Origin: Alteromonas sp. RKMC-009
GTDB lineage: Bacteria; Pseudomonadota; Gammaproteobacteria; Enterobacterales; Alteromonadaceae
Direction of reading: 5' to 3'
DNA length: 64,000 nucleotides
Assembly: GCF_003584565.2 (NCBI RefSeq)
Contig: NZ_CP031010.1
Coordinates: 3,782,001-3,846,000, forward strand
A program made the translations under genes and the position numbers. Below the pieces are notes generated by a model. It was not told the DNA's origin. It saw nothing but the letters and a program-made list of their open reading frames with translations, and searched no databases. Positions 26,433 to 35,362 of the stretch are shown one piece after another (within the stretch, counting starts at the first letter, position 1; each line of letters begins with the position of its first letter).

Positions 26433-27769
26433 TGATGATCTCCGTTTTTGGTCATTGACTGACAGGCCAGCTGATTCTCCGCGCACCAACGTGGCAGAGG
26501 CAGCACAACTGCATCTGTAAATGCAGTTTCCGGCGAACGGGCGGGCGATTGCCATTTTCCGCTTTCAAGCCGGTTTTCGAGTGTTTCCACACTCGATAGC
26601 AATTCTTCCGGCGTAAACGTGCAGTGGCCCGCTCTTTCCACCCAAAGCGCGGAAGATAATCCGGGATCTGACTGACTTTTGAGAAGTTGCAGATAGTTTG
26701 TTTGCAGTGACGGCGATGTCATACCATCGCCCGTAGTATGCATGGCAAGCATTGGTTTGGTGATGGCGCCGTCAGGCGTAAAGTTAGCAGCCATATAAGA
26801 AACAGCACCGGGCACTGAAGCAATCCGTTGTGCCTTTTCAAGTGTGTGCAGATCATCACTCAGCGACAAACCAGCTTTCTGGTATACCGCTTCCACCAAT
26901 GATTTTCTGCCACTGGCATCGAGTAAAGTGCGGTAATCCACGCCGGTGTTGGAAGAAAATGAACCGCCGGCCCGGCGTTCCTGATCACCACGGGGTAAAA
27001 ACAACCCCATTTTTACTGCCGCCATCATATGCTGTGCAATGGCATCCGGTGTTTCAGGTGCTTCAGAACCGGGAATGGTCCAGTCAGGTAATCCGCCAAG
27101 CACACCGGCAAGCACTGCGCGGGCCTGCCAGCGGGGATCCTGTTGATTATCTTCCATTGAGGTGATTAGTCGTTCAACGGTTTCGCGGTCGTCCCCTCTG
27201 CCTGTCAGCGGAATATCTTCACCGGGAAACAACAGGCGGGTGAACACAAACGCCCCGTCCAGCGCTGTATCCATCATAGGCAACGCACCGTAGCTGGATG
27301 CGCACAAGCTGATGGTTCCATCGACCTGGTCAGCGTGCCGTTGGGCAATGGCTGAGGTGATCAAGCCCCCCATTGATGATCCCCAGGCAATAATGCGTAC
27401 GGGCGCACCAGCGTCATTCCGGAATTGCTGAAGGGCAAGCAACTGGCTGGGAATAGCCTTTTCGACACTCCATCCCGCTTCGGGGTATTGCGATGCGGCA
27501 AGCGCATAACCGTTCGCCAGCAGAAATGCTTCTGACTGTTTTGGCGCCACATCTGGCAATCTCGCTTTGCGACCATAGCCATGTCCGTAAAGCAATAACG
27601 TTCCATTCCAGTTATGAGGCACCTTCGCCTGCCACAAAGCGCCGTCTTCCAGCGTTCCACTGAATGTTCGCTCTGATTTTACCGGCGCGGATACGCATCC
27701 GACTGCGCCCACGCCAGCCAGCAGCGTAAGCAGGCAGTACAGAACTGATGGCTTAGCGATATTTTTCAT
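26429..27769 (-). CDS. lipoprotein alpha/beta hydrolase
   Basis: A 446-residue lipoprotein serine hydrolase. The lipobox AVGC puts the lipidated Cys at 25. Oxyanion motif LLLYGHGYGR (about 58-67), nucleophile elbow AWGSSMGG with Ser132, likely acid in MHTTGDGM (about 350) and base in RAGHCTFTPEE near the C-terminus. The long insert between nucleophile and acid (about 165-340) is a lid. It is not one of the classic esterase families I can name with confidence. ATGA overlaps link it to the hydrolase before it (27766-27769) and the cytochrome after it (26429-26432). A surface ester hydrolase within the receptor operon is the best description. Confidence 0.8.
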   Translation of the reverse strand: MKNIAKPSVLYCLLTLLAGVGAVGCVSAPVKSERTFSGTLEDGALWQAKVPHNWNGTLLLYGHGYGRKARLPDVAPKQSEAFLLANGYALAASQYPEAGWSVEKAIPSQLLALQQFRNDAGAPVRIIAWGSSMGGLITSAIAQRHADQVDGTISLCASSYGALPMMDTALDGAFVFTRLLFPGEDIPLTGRGDDRETVERLITSMEDNQQDPRWQARAVLAGVLGGLPDWTIPGSEAPETPDAIAQHMMAAVKMGLFLPRGDQERRAGGSFSSNTGVDYRTLLDASGRKSLVEAVYQKAGLSLSDDLHTLEKAQRIASVPGAVSYMAANFTPDGAITKPMLAMHTTGDGMTSPSLQTNYLQLLKSQSDPGLSSALWVERAGHCTFTPEELLSSVETLENRLESGKWQSPARSPETAFTDAVVLPLPRWCAENQLACQSMTKNGDHQ

Positions 27770-28698
27770 AAATGCTTCCGCTGAACCTGCCAGTCCATGT
27801 CAATACACAACACGCAATCTTCGCCTGCAAACCACTGTTTAGCAGACTCGTCGCCTTTAAGTAGCCAGTCGAGCCAGGCGATGGCGACTTTACTGTAGGA
27901 GCCACCGTCAGGCACGCCAAAGGTACCGCCGTGTCCTACGCCATTTTCAGCGAAAAAGACGGGAACATGCTCTAAACGGTTAAAATCATCCAGAGCATTA
28001 AAATAGGCCACGTCATCCGGTCCGCCGTTCACATAGGCGATGGGCGTGTGCACTTTCTCCAGCATGGACTTTTGTACTCTAAGCGCAGTACTCTGCACTT
28101 TGAGCGGCTCATTAATGACACCGCTGTTAAACAGGATCACGCCATCAAGTCGCGCATCCGTTGCCACTTCCAGCGCCTGGAGTCCACCGCAACTATGCCC
28201 CATGACCACTACCTTTGACGGGTCGAAGCGCTGATAAAATTCGTCATTCTTATCTGCAGCAAATCCTTCCGCCAGATTAAGACTGTTGATGATCTGCTCG
28301 ACGGTGGTTTTATCTGCAGAGCCCACCGGGGTTGAGCGAGCTTCAGGCTCATGCTTCGCGTTGGCTTTTGCCCTCGCCTCTTCCAGAAAAGTGGGCCGCT
28401 CTTCTCTCGCCGGACCTGCTGCGATAACAAAATAGCCATGGGAAGCTACTTCTTTCAAGAAGCGGGCATAACGCAGGCCATTGTCACGACAGCCGCCATT
28501 TGCCCAGAGCATTACTGGCACAGATTGCTGTGGCCAGGATTTCGGGTAATACAGGGTGGTGTCAGGCATGTCATCACGAACTGCAGCAACAGCCGGTTGC
28601 GAGCCGGAGCCGCCGGCCGGCGAGACAACACCGGCGGTGGCAAAAGTGGTAATCCCAGACAGACAAAGTAACGTTAACGCATTCACTATTTTGCTCAT
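27766..28698 (-). CDS. exported alpha/beta hydrolase (chlorophyllase/cutinase-like)
   Basis: A 310-residue secreted hydrolase with a signal peptide ending TFATA. It has LWANGGCRDNG near the oxyanion strand, nucleophile elbow VVMGHSCGG (Ser169), probable acid in VNGGPDDVAY and base in ENGVGHGGTFG. The GHSCGG elbow and overall size resemble the chlorophyllase/polyester-hydrolase-like branch of the fold, often annotated only as alpha/beta hydrolase. AAGGGG precedes the start by 5 bases, and only 9 bases separate it from the TonB receptor. It is the second gene of the five-gene operon; the substrate is presumably an ester taken up or bound by that receptor. Confidence 0.78.
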   Translation of the reverse strand: MSKIVNALTLLCLSGITTFATAGVVSPAGGSGSQPAVAAVRDDMPDTTLYYPKSWPQQSVPVMLWANGGCRDNGLRYARFLKEVASHGYFVIAAGPAREERPTFLEEARAKANAKHEPEARSTPVGSADKTTVEQIINSLNLAEGFAADKNDEFYQRFDPSKVVVMGHSCGGLQALEVATDARLDGVILFNSGVINEPLKVQSTALRVQKSMLEKVHTPIAYVNGGPDDVAYFNALDDFNRLEHVPVFFAENGVGHGGTFGVPDGGSYSKVAIAWLDWLLKGDESAKQWFAGEDCVLCIDMDWQVQRKHL

Positions 28699-28707
28699 GG
28701 TTGCCCC

Positions 28708-30969
28708 TTAAAAGTTATAACGCACTTTTACACCCACCTGACGGGGTGCACCCAGGTTGTAAACGCCCACGCCGTCGGTATCACCGGTGGCACGGCTTAT
28801 GTACGTTTCGTCAGTAAGATTCTGCACGTACAGATCAGCCCGCCAGCCCGAATCGCTCTCGTACGCCACGTTCGCTTCCCAAATTGTCCGGGACGGGGTC
28901 AACTGATGGTCGAGATGGAAAAATGAGGTGTAGAACTCAGACTGATAGCTCATTCTCAGCGATGGCAGAATAACGCCGGACTCCGTCTCCCATCCCAGAT
29001 ACTCAAGGCCCCAGCTCAATGAACGTTCAGGCAGGAAATCAATGCTCTCTCCACTGAGGTTTAGCGACAAATCGGTGGCAGGATTCTCACCGTCGTAAGC
29101 ACCGGCAGGTAGTACATACTCAAGATCGCCGTACTCACCTTTGTTGAAAGCCATAGAAATATCCCAGCGGATATCTGCATGAATGCCGGACAACTGCGCT
29201 TCAATACCCGCAATCGTTGAACCATCAACATTGCGCGTTACTGATTCCTGCGGGCTGTCGGGTGGCGCGAAAGTACGCTGAAAATTGTCGTAATCCATGT
29301 GAAAAACAGATACCGACAGTTGGGTCTGGTCATCGAAAACTCCACCTTTCCAGCCAATCTCTTTGTTCAGTACATACTCTGAATCGTAATCGGGTCCAAA
29401 TGGTGACGTACCGCCGGGCTTATACCCTCTGCCAATGGTGCCGTAAAGCATACTGTCGTCAGACAGATGCCAGTTAGCAACCACTCTTCCGGTGAGCGCA
29501 CTGAAATCAAACAACTGATTTTGCGGGAACGGGCGGCCTGATGTTGCGTTATAAGAACCAGCGCCCGGAGTAATATAAGAGTCTCCGGCAAAACCTACTT
29601 CATCGCGGTTGTAACGCAGGCCGAATTTTACTTCCACATCAGGGGTAAACTGGTAAGCAACCTCACCAAAAACAGCTTTGTTTTTACGCACGTTGTGCAG
29701 ATACATAAACAATCTGGTGTGGGACTCTAAATCCAGTGACGTACCGGGGTAGCTTTCATTGTTGTAACGCAGCAGATTCAGATTATTTTTCTGATCATAA
29801 TCGATAATGCTCAGGCCGGTAGTCCACTGAAATGGTCCTTCCCCGGTTGAGACAAGGGTCATTTCACCGGTCCAGTATTCATCAAATATTCGGAAATCAC
29901 GGCCGGTCTGCGGTTCGTCCGTTATTGTAAGGTACGAGCCATAATCACCGTCAGTGCGGATATCCTGAGTACTGTCAAAATAAGAGAAGTTAGTCAGTAA
30001 TTTTACGCCTTCAGAAAACTGCCAGTCAGTGGTAAATGTGGTGCGGTTGTAACGCACACTGCGATGGCCATCCAAATCGTAATTCAAATCCCACACACCA
30101 GTTTCAGGCAGGCGGGTATTTCCTTTTTCAGGAAAACGTTGGGTCGCCACGCCATCAGATTCATTACGGCTTTCCTCATATATCAACCGCATTTCAAGAT
30201 TATCATCCGGTGAATACAGCAACTGATACCGGCCCATAGATCGGTCGAGATTACCGGGTTGGTCTTTTACCAGTGAAGCATCAGTATCAGGATCAGGTCC
30301 GTGATTAGTAAAGAAGCTGTTGCGGCTTTCAACGTTACCGGAGATCCGCATTGCCAGACTATCAGACAATGGGAAAGTCAAACCGCCACTGTATTTAGTC
30401 AGGTTGTAGCTGCCTTTCTCAGCCGCCGCAAAACCTTCTGTTTCACCCAGAACCGGCTTTTTAGAATTGATAAAGATTGCGCCGCCACTGGCGTTCTGGC
30501 CTGAATAAGTCCCCTGTGGACCGCGTAAAACTTCAATACTGCCTAAATCAAAAAAGGCATCGCCATAAACAAACTCCCGGGCCACATAAGCACCGTCAAG
30601 ATGCACAGCTACACCGTTTGTCTGATTCGGTGCGCTTTCAGAAATACCCACGCCACGAATGTTGATGTATTTGGTATTGCCGTTGTCGGTAAACACCAGG
30701 TTTGGAACCTGCGCCTGCAACCGCTCCATATCAGTAATGTTTTTATTTTCCAGCGCTTCACCGGAAAACCCGATGACAGACATAGGCATATCGGATTCAC
30801 TGACGGAACGACGCTCAGCCGTGATGAGTACCTTCTCTATATCTTCATCCCGACTTTTTCGTTTTTCATCATTATTTTCCTGTGCGTAAACAGAAAAGCT
30901 GGTAGTCAGTGCGGCTAACACTGCGAGTGCATGTTTCGTTCTGAAAAATTGCGCCGTTTTGCAGGTCAT
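28708..30969 (-). CDS. TonB-dependent receptor (hydrolase/cytochrome operon)
   Basis: Outer-membrane receptor of 753 residues. ATG 30969 with AAGGA upstream is preferred to a TTG 21 bases further out. The signal peptide ends FSVYAQ; the TonB box region reads EKVLITAERR; the plug has SVIGFSGEALE, YINIRGVGISESAP and VLRGPQGTYSGQNASGGAI; the barrel ends VKVRYNF. It is of the same general type as the receptor at 20557 (GPQGT-S/NASGGAI). It leads receptor-hydrolase-lipoprotein hydrolase-cytochrome-OmpA-like, all with gaps of 9 bases or overlaps. An AraC-type direct repeat like that of the fer operon starts 74 bases upstream. Confidence 0.9.
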   Translation of the reverse strand: MTCKTAQFFRTKHALAVLAALTTSFSVYAQENNDEKRKSRDEDIEKVLITAERRSVSESDMPMSVIGFSGEALENKNITDMERLQAQVPNLVFTDNGNTKYINIRGVGISESAPNQTNGVAVHLDGAYVAREFVYGDAFFDLGSIEVLRGPQGTYSGQNASGGAIFINSKKPVLGETEGFAAAEKGSYNLTKYSGGLTFPLSDSLAMRISGNVESRNSFFTNHGPDPDTDASLVKDQPGNLDRSMGRYQLLYSPDDNLEMRLIYEESRNESDGVATQRFPEKGNTRLPETGVWDLNYDLDGHRSVRYNRTTFTTDWQFSEGVKLLTNFSYFDSTQDIRTDGDYGSYLTITDEPQTGRDFRIFDEYWTGEMTLVSTGEGPFQWTTGLSIIDYDQKNNLNLLRYNNESYPGTSLDLESHTRLFMYLHNVRKNKAVFGEVAYQFTPDVEVKFGLRYNRDEVGFAGDSYITPGAGSYNATSGRPFPQNQLFDFSALTGRVVANWHLSDDSMLYGTIGRGYKPGGTSPFGPDYDSEYVLNKEIGWKGGVFDDQTQLSVSVFHMDYDNFQRTFAPPDSPQESVTRNVDGSTIAGIEAQLSGIHADIRWDISMAFNKGEYGDLEYVLPAGAYDGENPATDLSLNLSGESIDFLPERSLSWGLEYLGWETESGVILPSLRMSYQSEFYTSFFHLDHQLTPSRTIWEANVAYESDSGWRADLYVQNLTDETYISRATGDTDGVGVYNLGAPRQVGVKVRYNF

Positions 30970-31042
30970 TTTGGTTTGTCCTTTCCACAATTTGTAAAAT
31001 AAACGAAATAGATGTTAATGAAATGTTCAAGATTCATTAATG

Positions 31043-31076
31043 GCAGAAAGTGACTAAATTTTTGATAAATAGTGTC
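31043..31076. promoter_or_regulatory. AraC-type direct-repeat operator, hydrolase/cytochrome operon
   Basis: GCAGAAAGTGAC (31043-31054) followed one 22-base period later by ATAAATAGTGTC (31065-31076). The first half-site, and the ATGGCA before and TAA after it, match the fer-operon operator almost exactly; the second half-site matches 8 of 12. It lies 74 bases ahead of the receptor start. Confidence 0.5.
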
Positions 31077-31113
31077 AGCATGGATTTATTGCATACTGAC
31101 ACACGTTACGAAG

Positions 31114-32847
31114 CTAGTTGCCCGCGACCGGCAGCATCAGCACTGCTGTACCTGATGACGGGTTGGTTAATCTGATTGTTTGCGCATGACCAGCATCATC
31201 CCGCAGTCTTTCACGATAATCCGATCCCGTGAAGGTTACCTGGATTTTATGATTTGCGGCAAAAACCCAGGAAGTCGGCATCATCGCGAACGTCAGCTCC
31301 ACTGGCTTATTGGCGGTCAGTAACTGCTGATCTTCCTTGTACCAGCGATGCCAGGGCGTGCCCTCCGGCATCAGCCACGGAGCGCTGTCTGTCTTGCGCA
31401 TAGAGGCTTTCAGCCGGCCTTCTGTGATAACGGTAACAGACCCGTCAGGCGCAACATCCTCAAGATAAGCAAACAAGTTTGCATCCTTCTGGTTAGTCGA
31501 GAGATTCACTGTAACCTTGGGATGGCCAGTGACTTCTATGGCATGATCAAGTGGCTCAGACGTAATATGAATTCCCTCCTCATGGGTACTGCAGGGCTGG
31601 GAACGGGAACTGATTTTTTCACCGGGACAATTTTGTTCAAACTTCACATCAAAATGCTGATCCAAAGTGCCTCCAGCCTGACTCTCAGTTTTCAAACCAG
31701 AATCTGTCATGGCAAAAGCTTTAAAGTCGACGCCTTCCACCGGCCAGGTTGATGATGATGCCCAGTGACCATTTTCACTCCCCTCCATCACAAAATAGTG
31801 GAGAGGCGGCTCCTGATTTAGTCCGGTTTCCAAACCTTTTAAGTGGGTATCGAAAAAACGGTGGATCTCATCCAGCAGGGGAAAATCATCGTTCCGGCAG
31901 TGTTGCCACGGACCAACGATGGCTCTTGACCCCGGCACATTCAGCAGGGTAATCAGGCCCTGATCCCGCAGTTCATCAAACCAGCCGCCCATGATATAAA
32001 GCGGTATCCCTGAACGGGCTACCTGGTCTTTGTAATCGGCCACACTGCCCTCAGACCAGAAACGACTTCCCACGGTTTTTGACCAGCTGTCGCGAAATGG
32101 CAATTCAGACCACATCTGAAGTAACGGCGTTGCCAGTTGATGCTCTTCTGCTGCTTGCCGCTGCAGTTTCTTGTCTTCATCACCGTCAACAGGTGGAATA
32201 GCCATGTCATCTTCGATTGTTCTGGCGGGTCCGGTACCCCACTGTGCGAAGATTGCGCCTCGCCGGAATGCATCAAATTTATGCCATGAGAAGCAGCCGG
32301 CAAAAACGGCTTTCAAAGCAGGCGGTTGAACAGACATCGCATGCATAGCCGCATCTCCGGTGTTAGAACATCCGTAAACGCCCACATTGCCGTCAGACCA
32401 GGGTTGCTCTGCCAGCCATTGCGTCATTTCATACGCATCAAACGCCTCATTACGGTCGTGATAGCCACGCATCACCCCAAAGGATTGTCCGTTACCGCGT
32501 CGGGCCACCTGAACCACTACGTAACCATGTTTTGCCAATGTAGGAATGGCATGCAGCGCACTGATGAAGCCGCCGGTTCCGTCGCGGGCTTCCCTGGATA
32601 TGGACAGCGTGTGGTGCCAGATAACCGGGAATTTTCCGTCAACCGGTTTACCGTTTTTCGCCGGTCTGACTACCGATATTGCCAGCTTCACACCATCCCG
32701 CATGGTCACATAAGATGAAGCCTCGGAGGTTTCTTCATAGGCCGGTGCCGGTTGATAATCGGCAAACCCGCTGGCTACGCTCAGTGTTGAGAACGCGATA
32801 AGTACCGGCGCTAAAATGTTAAGCCAGTTTTTACTCAAGTAATTCAT
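31114..32847 (-). CDS. CocE/NonD-family serine hydrolase, exported
   Basis: A 577-residue hydrolase of the X-Pro dipeptidyl-peptidase S15/cocaine-esterase group. A signal peptide (about 1-26) precedes the catalytic domain: SYVTMRDGVKLAISVVRP, ARRGNGQSFG, nucleophile elbow VYGCSNTGDAAMH (Ser161), acid region YIMGGWFDELRDQG, and base in GPWQHCRNDDF. A C-terminal jelly-roll (about 345-575) follows, as in CocE. Members cleave esters or amides; the substrate here is not evident. It is last in the operon receptor-MBL-PF20091 hydrolase-CocE, two bases after its neighbour, implying coupled translation. Confidence 0.85.
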   Translation of the reverse strand: MNYLSKNWLNILAPVLIAFSTLSVASGFADYQPAPAYEETSEASSYVTMRDGVKLAISVVRPAKNGKPVDGKFPVIWHHTLSISREARDGTGGFISALHAIPTLAKHGYVVVQVARRGNGQSFGVMRGYHDRNEAFDAYEMTQWLAEQPWSDGNVGVYGCSNTGDAAMHAMSVQPPALKAVFAGCFSWHKFDAFRRGAIFAQWGTGPARTIEDDMAIPPVDGDEDKKLQRQAAEEHQLATPLLQMWSELPFRDSWSKTVGSRFWSEGSVADYKDQVARSGIPLYIMGGWFDELRDQGLITLLNVPGSRAIVGPWQHCRNDDFPLLDEIHRFFDTHLKGLETGLNQEPPLHYFVMEGSENGHWASSSTWPVEGVDFKAFAMTDSGLKTESQAGGTLDQHFDVKFEQNCPGEKISSRSQPCSTHEEGIHITSEPLDHAIEVTGHPKVTVNLSTNQKDANLFAYLEDVAPDGSVTVITEGRLKASMRKTDSAPWLMPEGTPWHRWYKEDQQLLTANKPVELTFAMMPTSWVFAANHKIQVTFTGSDYRERLRDDAGHAQTIRLTNPSSGTAVLMLPVAGN

Positions 32848-32849
32848 GC

Positions 32850-34370
32850 TTATTCTCCTTTACCAGCAAAAGCGTCAGCTGCCAGATCCGCCATCTTGTT
32901 TTTCAACATTTTTGCATCGCTTTCTAACACCCAGCGTTCCCGCACCATGGCATCAAGGTAGTCGCCATACGCCTTAAGATACTTGTCTTTATTGCCATAC
33001 ATGGCGAGTAATTGCTGTGATGAAAAATTCTTTCTGAGCATGGCCGGACGGCCGTTTCGCTGACATTGAGGTTCTGCGTCTGTGGTATAGCTCGCCAGAG
33101 GAACAGCGAACTCTGCTACCGGCATTCCGCCCAACGGATTTTGATGATGATCCCGAAGCACCTTTCCGTTTTCATTTAACACCAGTTCCTGAGCGTGGGG
33201 CGGCAACTGGTCATTCACAATCCATTCACGGAGATTAGACAGCGCAGAACGGGCATAGGGGCCTTGAGGAATATCGCTGAGCGGGTACTGGCATTCAGCC
33301 AGTGCATCAGCTTCTTTTGGGTATCCTTTACGGTATAGCTGAATGAGCTGACTACGGTTAAACCGGTCACCTCCCTGATCCATTAATAATTGATCGCCAT
33401 GAATGACTGCGCCCATTTCATATAACCGGTGAGCCCCCGGATTATTGTTGCTGTCAGCAACCTGCGGGCCATCCCCTGCCGCAACTTCGAATTCGGTGAG
33501 AAACTCGATAACCGGAACGTTAACCGGGCGTAGGTCCCGAACCGGATTGTCCATCCCATCCTTTTCTACATCTGAGTTAAGGGGTAAAACGCCGAGACCG
33601 TTCCAACGTGAAGAGATCCCTACCAGATAACCATCAAATAGTGGTTTATCCGCGCTGATAGCAAATTTTTCATGAAATCCGTAATTAACATAGGTACGCC
33701 AGAAACTGCCTGTAAATGACCATCCTCCGGCAATAGCGACTTCCGGCAACGCATCGTTAAACGGGTTTGCGTCGTGAGCAGTACGGAAATAGTGAACCGC
33801 GTCAGAAATGACCTGATAACGGATCCCGTCATCTTCTGGCCACTGTAATGCTTTATACCGCTCAGGGTCATACCATTTGGCGATATCGCTTTGCGCCGTA
33901 GGGAACTCACCTTGTGCAGTCAGTTCCCGTTGACGGGGATCGTTACCGCTGCCCACTGACACATATGCATCGCCACTGTCGATAATGAAGTGCTGCATAG
34001 CCACCCAGTGAGACGTATTTCCTTTAGACGGATGCTCGGGCTCTACGTGCAATACGCCTGAAAAAGTCGCCATATCCTCAGGCCGGCGGACAACAACACG
34101 GGTCACATAGGGCAAGTCTTTATTATGAACAACCAGGCTGCCATCTTTGTAATCAAAGGAACTGGCTGTGCCGCTGACAAAATACTCTTCTTCTACATAG
34201 CCATATTCAGCCAGGTTGACAGATACCGGCGAGCCTTTTACCTCCGCGGCATTATAAATTTCGCGCTTACCGGCCGGGATTTTCTTAACCTGCTCAATGT
34301 CTGCTACGGCCTCTTTCCCGCCAGCCAGTAGCAAAAACGCGCAAAACCATGCAATACGTGAATAAGTCAT
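32850..34370 (-). CDS. exported alpha/beta-hydrolase-domain protein (PF20091-like)
   Basis: A 506-residue exported protein of the 'alpha/beta hydrolase domain' group known only as PF20091. Signs: GVLHVEPEHPSKGNTSHW, YVSVGSGNDPRQ, a nucleophile-elbow candidate AGGWSFTGSFWRTYVN with Ser218, and VIEFLTEFEVA followed by NNPGAHRLYEMGAVIHGD, a typical run in this group. ATG 34370 has AAGGA 6 bases ahead; an ATG two codons earlier abuts that site and overlaps the upstream stop. A signal peptide runs to about residue 23. The family has no well-established substrate to my knowledge. It is coupled to the metallo-beta-lactamase-fold gene before it and the CocE gene after it. Confidence 0.75.
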   Translation of the reverse strand: MTYSRIAWFCAFLLLAGGKEAVADIEQVKKIPAGKREIYNAAEVKGSPVSVNLAEYGYVEEEYFVSGTASSFDYKDGSLVVHNKDLPYVTRVVVRRPEDMATFSGVLHVEPEHPSKGNTSHWVAMQHFIIDSGDAYVSVGSGNDPRQRELTAQGEFPTAQSDIAKWYDPERYKALQWPEDDGIRYQVISDAVHYFRTAHDANPFNDALPEVAIAGGWSFTGSFWRTYVNYGFHEKFAISADKPLFDGYLVGISSRWNGLGVLPLNSDVEKDGMDNPVRDLRPVNVPVIEFLTEFEVAAGDGPQVADSNNNPGAHRLYEMGAVIHGDQLLMDQGGDRFNRSQLIQLYRKGYPKEADALAECQYPLSDIPQGPYARSALSNLREWIVNDQLPPHAQELVLNENGKVLRDHHQNPLGGMPVAEFAVPLASYTTDAEPQCQRNGRPAMLRKNFSSQQLLAMYGNKDKYLKAYGDYLDAMVRERWVLESDAKMLKNKMADLAADAFAGKGE

Positions 34371-34372
34371 AT

Positions 34373-35362
34373 TCATTCCTTGTTGATATAAGATGAAAGA
34401 CAGGATGAAAAAACAGAGAGAAATCGTTGATATCCCTCCTGCCCTAGCAGGAACGGATGAGGCCCGTTCTTTTTCCGTCCGGATAGCTGCTTAGCACGTA
34501 ACCCTGTCAAATCACTTGTTGGATGATTGCTAAGCGGTACAACAACCTCTTTATCTGCGGTAAGCGATTTGAACCGGTTTAAAGAGGAGAGGAAAACATC
34601 AAGAGGCGTGCCCGGGGCCGTAAAACCAGTGCCACCGAAAAAGCCGGCAAGATACGTTTTGTTGCTGTCAGTAACCGGTAAGATTGCTGAGAGCGTGCCG
34701 GCAGTATGTCCGGGCGTCAGGTAGAACAGGATGTCTCCGGCAATAGTGTAAAGCGAACTACCATCGCTGATTACACGATTTTTTTCTGGCACGGTTTGAC
34801 CCGCAACCGGTACTTTTATCCGCACTCCGTCGATGATCACGTGCTCTTGATCCGGATACCGTTCTTTCAAAGTCCGGGTTACATCCATTAACTGCCAGTC
34901 TGCTTCACTGGCCATTACCTCAGCGTTGAATAATCGTTGTAGCAATGCAGCGCCACCAAAGTGATCACCGTGACCATGCATTATGACAACATGAGAAATT
35001 TTTGAAGGCTCCAGACCCAGCGATACAAGACCATCGATGATGTATTTCCGGGCTTCCTTTTCCGTTTCCATGGCATCGAAAATGATAATCTGCTCATTAT
35101 TCAACAAGGCCCAACTGTTCCAACGCTCATAACCCAGGAAAATAAGATTATCGAACACGTAAAATGCATTTGCGGGCAGTTCCGGTTGAAACTGTCTTTC
35201 ACCCGTTTTGCAATATTTATGGTAGAGCGGTACTAAATCATCCCCAGCGGCCCGCTCCGCTTCTGTCTGCCACCAGTCCTGTGTAGCCATAACCGGCAAA
35301 CTGCAGAAGATAGTTAGTGCCGGCAGAAGCCGGCACCACTTACGCTTTTTCAGCGTTTTCAT
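34373..35362 (-). CDS. exported metallo-beta-lactamase-fold hydrolase
   Basis: A 329-residue exported zinc hydrolase. After a signal peptide (about 1-26, VMA) the MBL core carries HGHGDH (His129, His131, Asp133, His134), TPGHTAG with His219, and a late SNH with His280: the pattern of two-zinc subclass-B3-like enzymes. Its position among ester hydrolases makes a lactonase, aryl-ester or other catabolic hydrolase more likely than antibiotic resistance; that is inference. The start codon overlaps the receptor stop by one base (TGATG) at 35362, so translation is coupled. It is the second gene of the receptor operon. Confidence 0.82.
   Translation of the reverse strand: MKTLKKRKWCRLLPALTIFCSLPVMATQDWWQTEAERAAGDDLVPLYHKYCKTGERQFQPELPANAFYVFDNLIFLGYERWNSWALLNNEQIIIFDAMETEKEARKYIIDGLVSLGLEPSKISHVVIMHGHGDHFGGAALLQRLFNAEVMASEADWQLMDVTRTLKERYPDQEHVIIDGVRIKVPVAGQTVPEKNRVISDGSSLYTIAGDILFYLTPGHTAGTLSAILPVTDSNKTYLAGFFGGTGFTAPGTPLDVFLSSLNRFKSLTADKEVVVPLSNHPTSDLTGLRAKQLSGRKKNGPHPFLLGQEGYQRFLSVFSSCLSSYINKE

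Noticed and set aside
34373..35362. Antibiotic-resistance beta-lactamase
   Set aside because: The HxHxDH core is shared by many zinc hydrolases; the operon consists of receptor and catabolic hydrolases with no resistance context.
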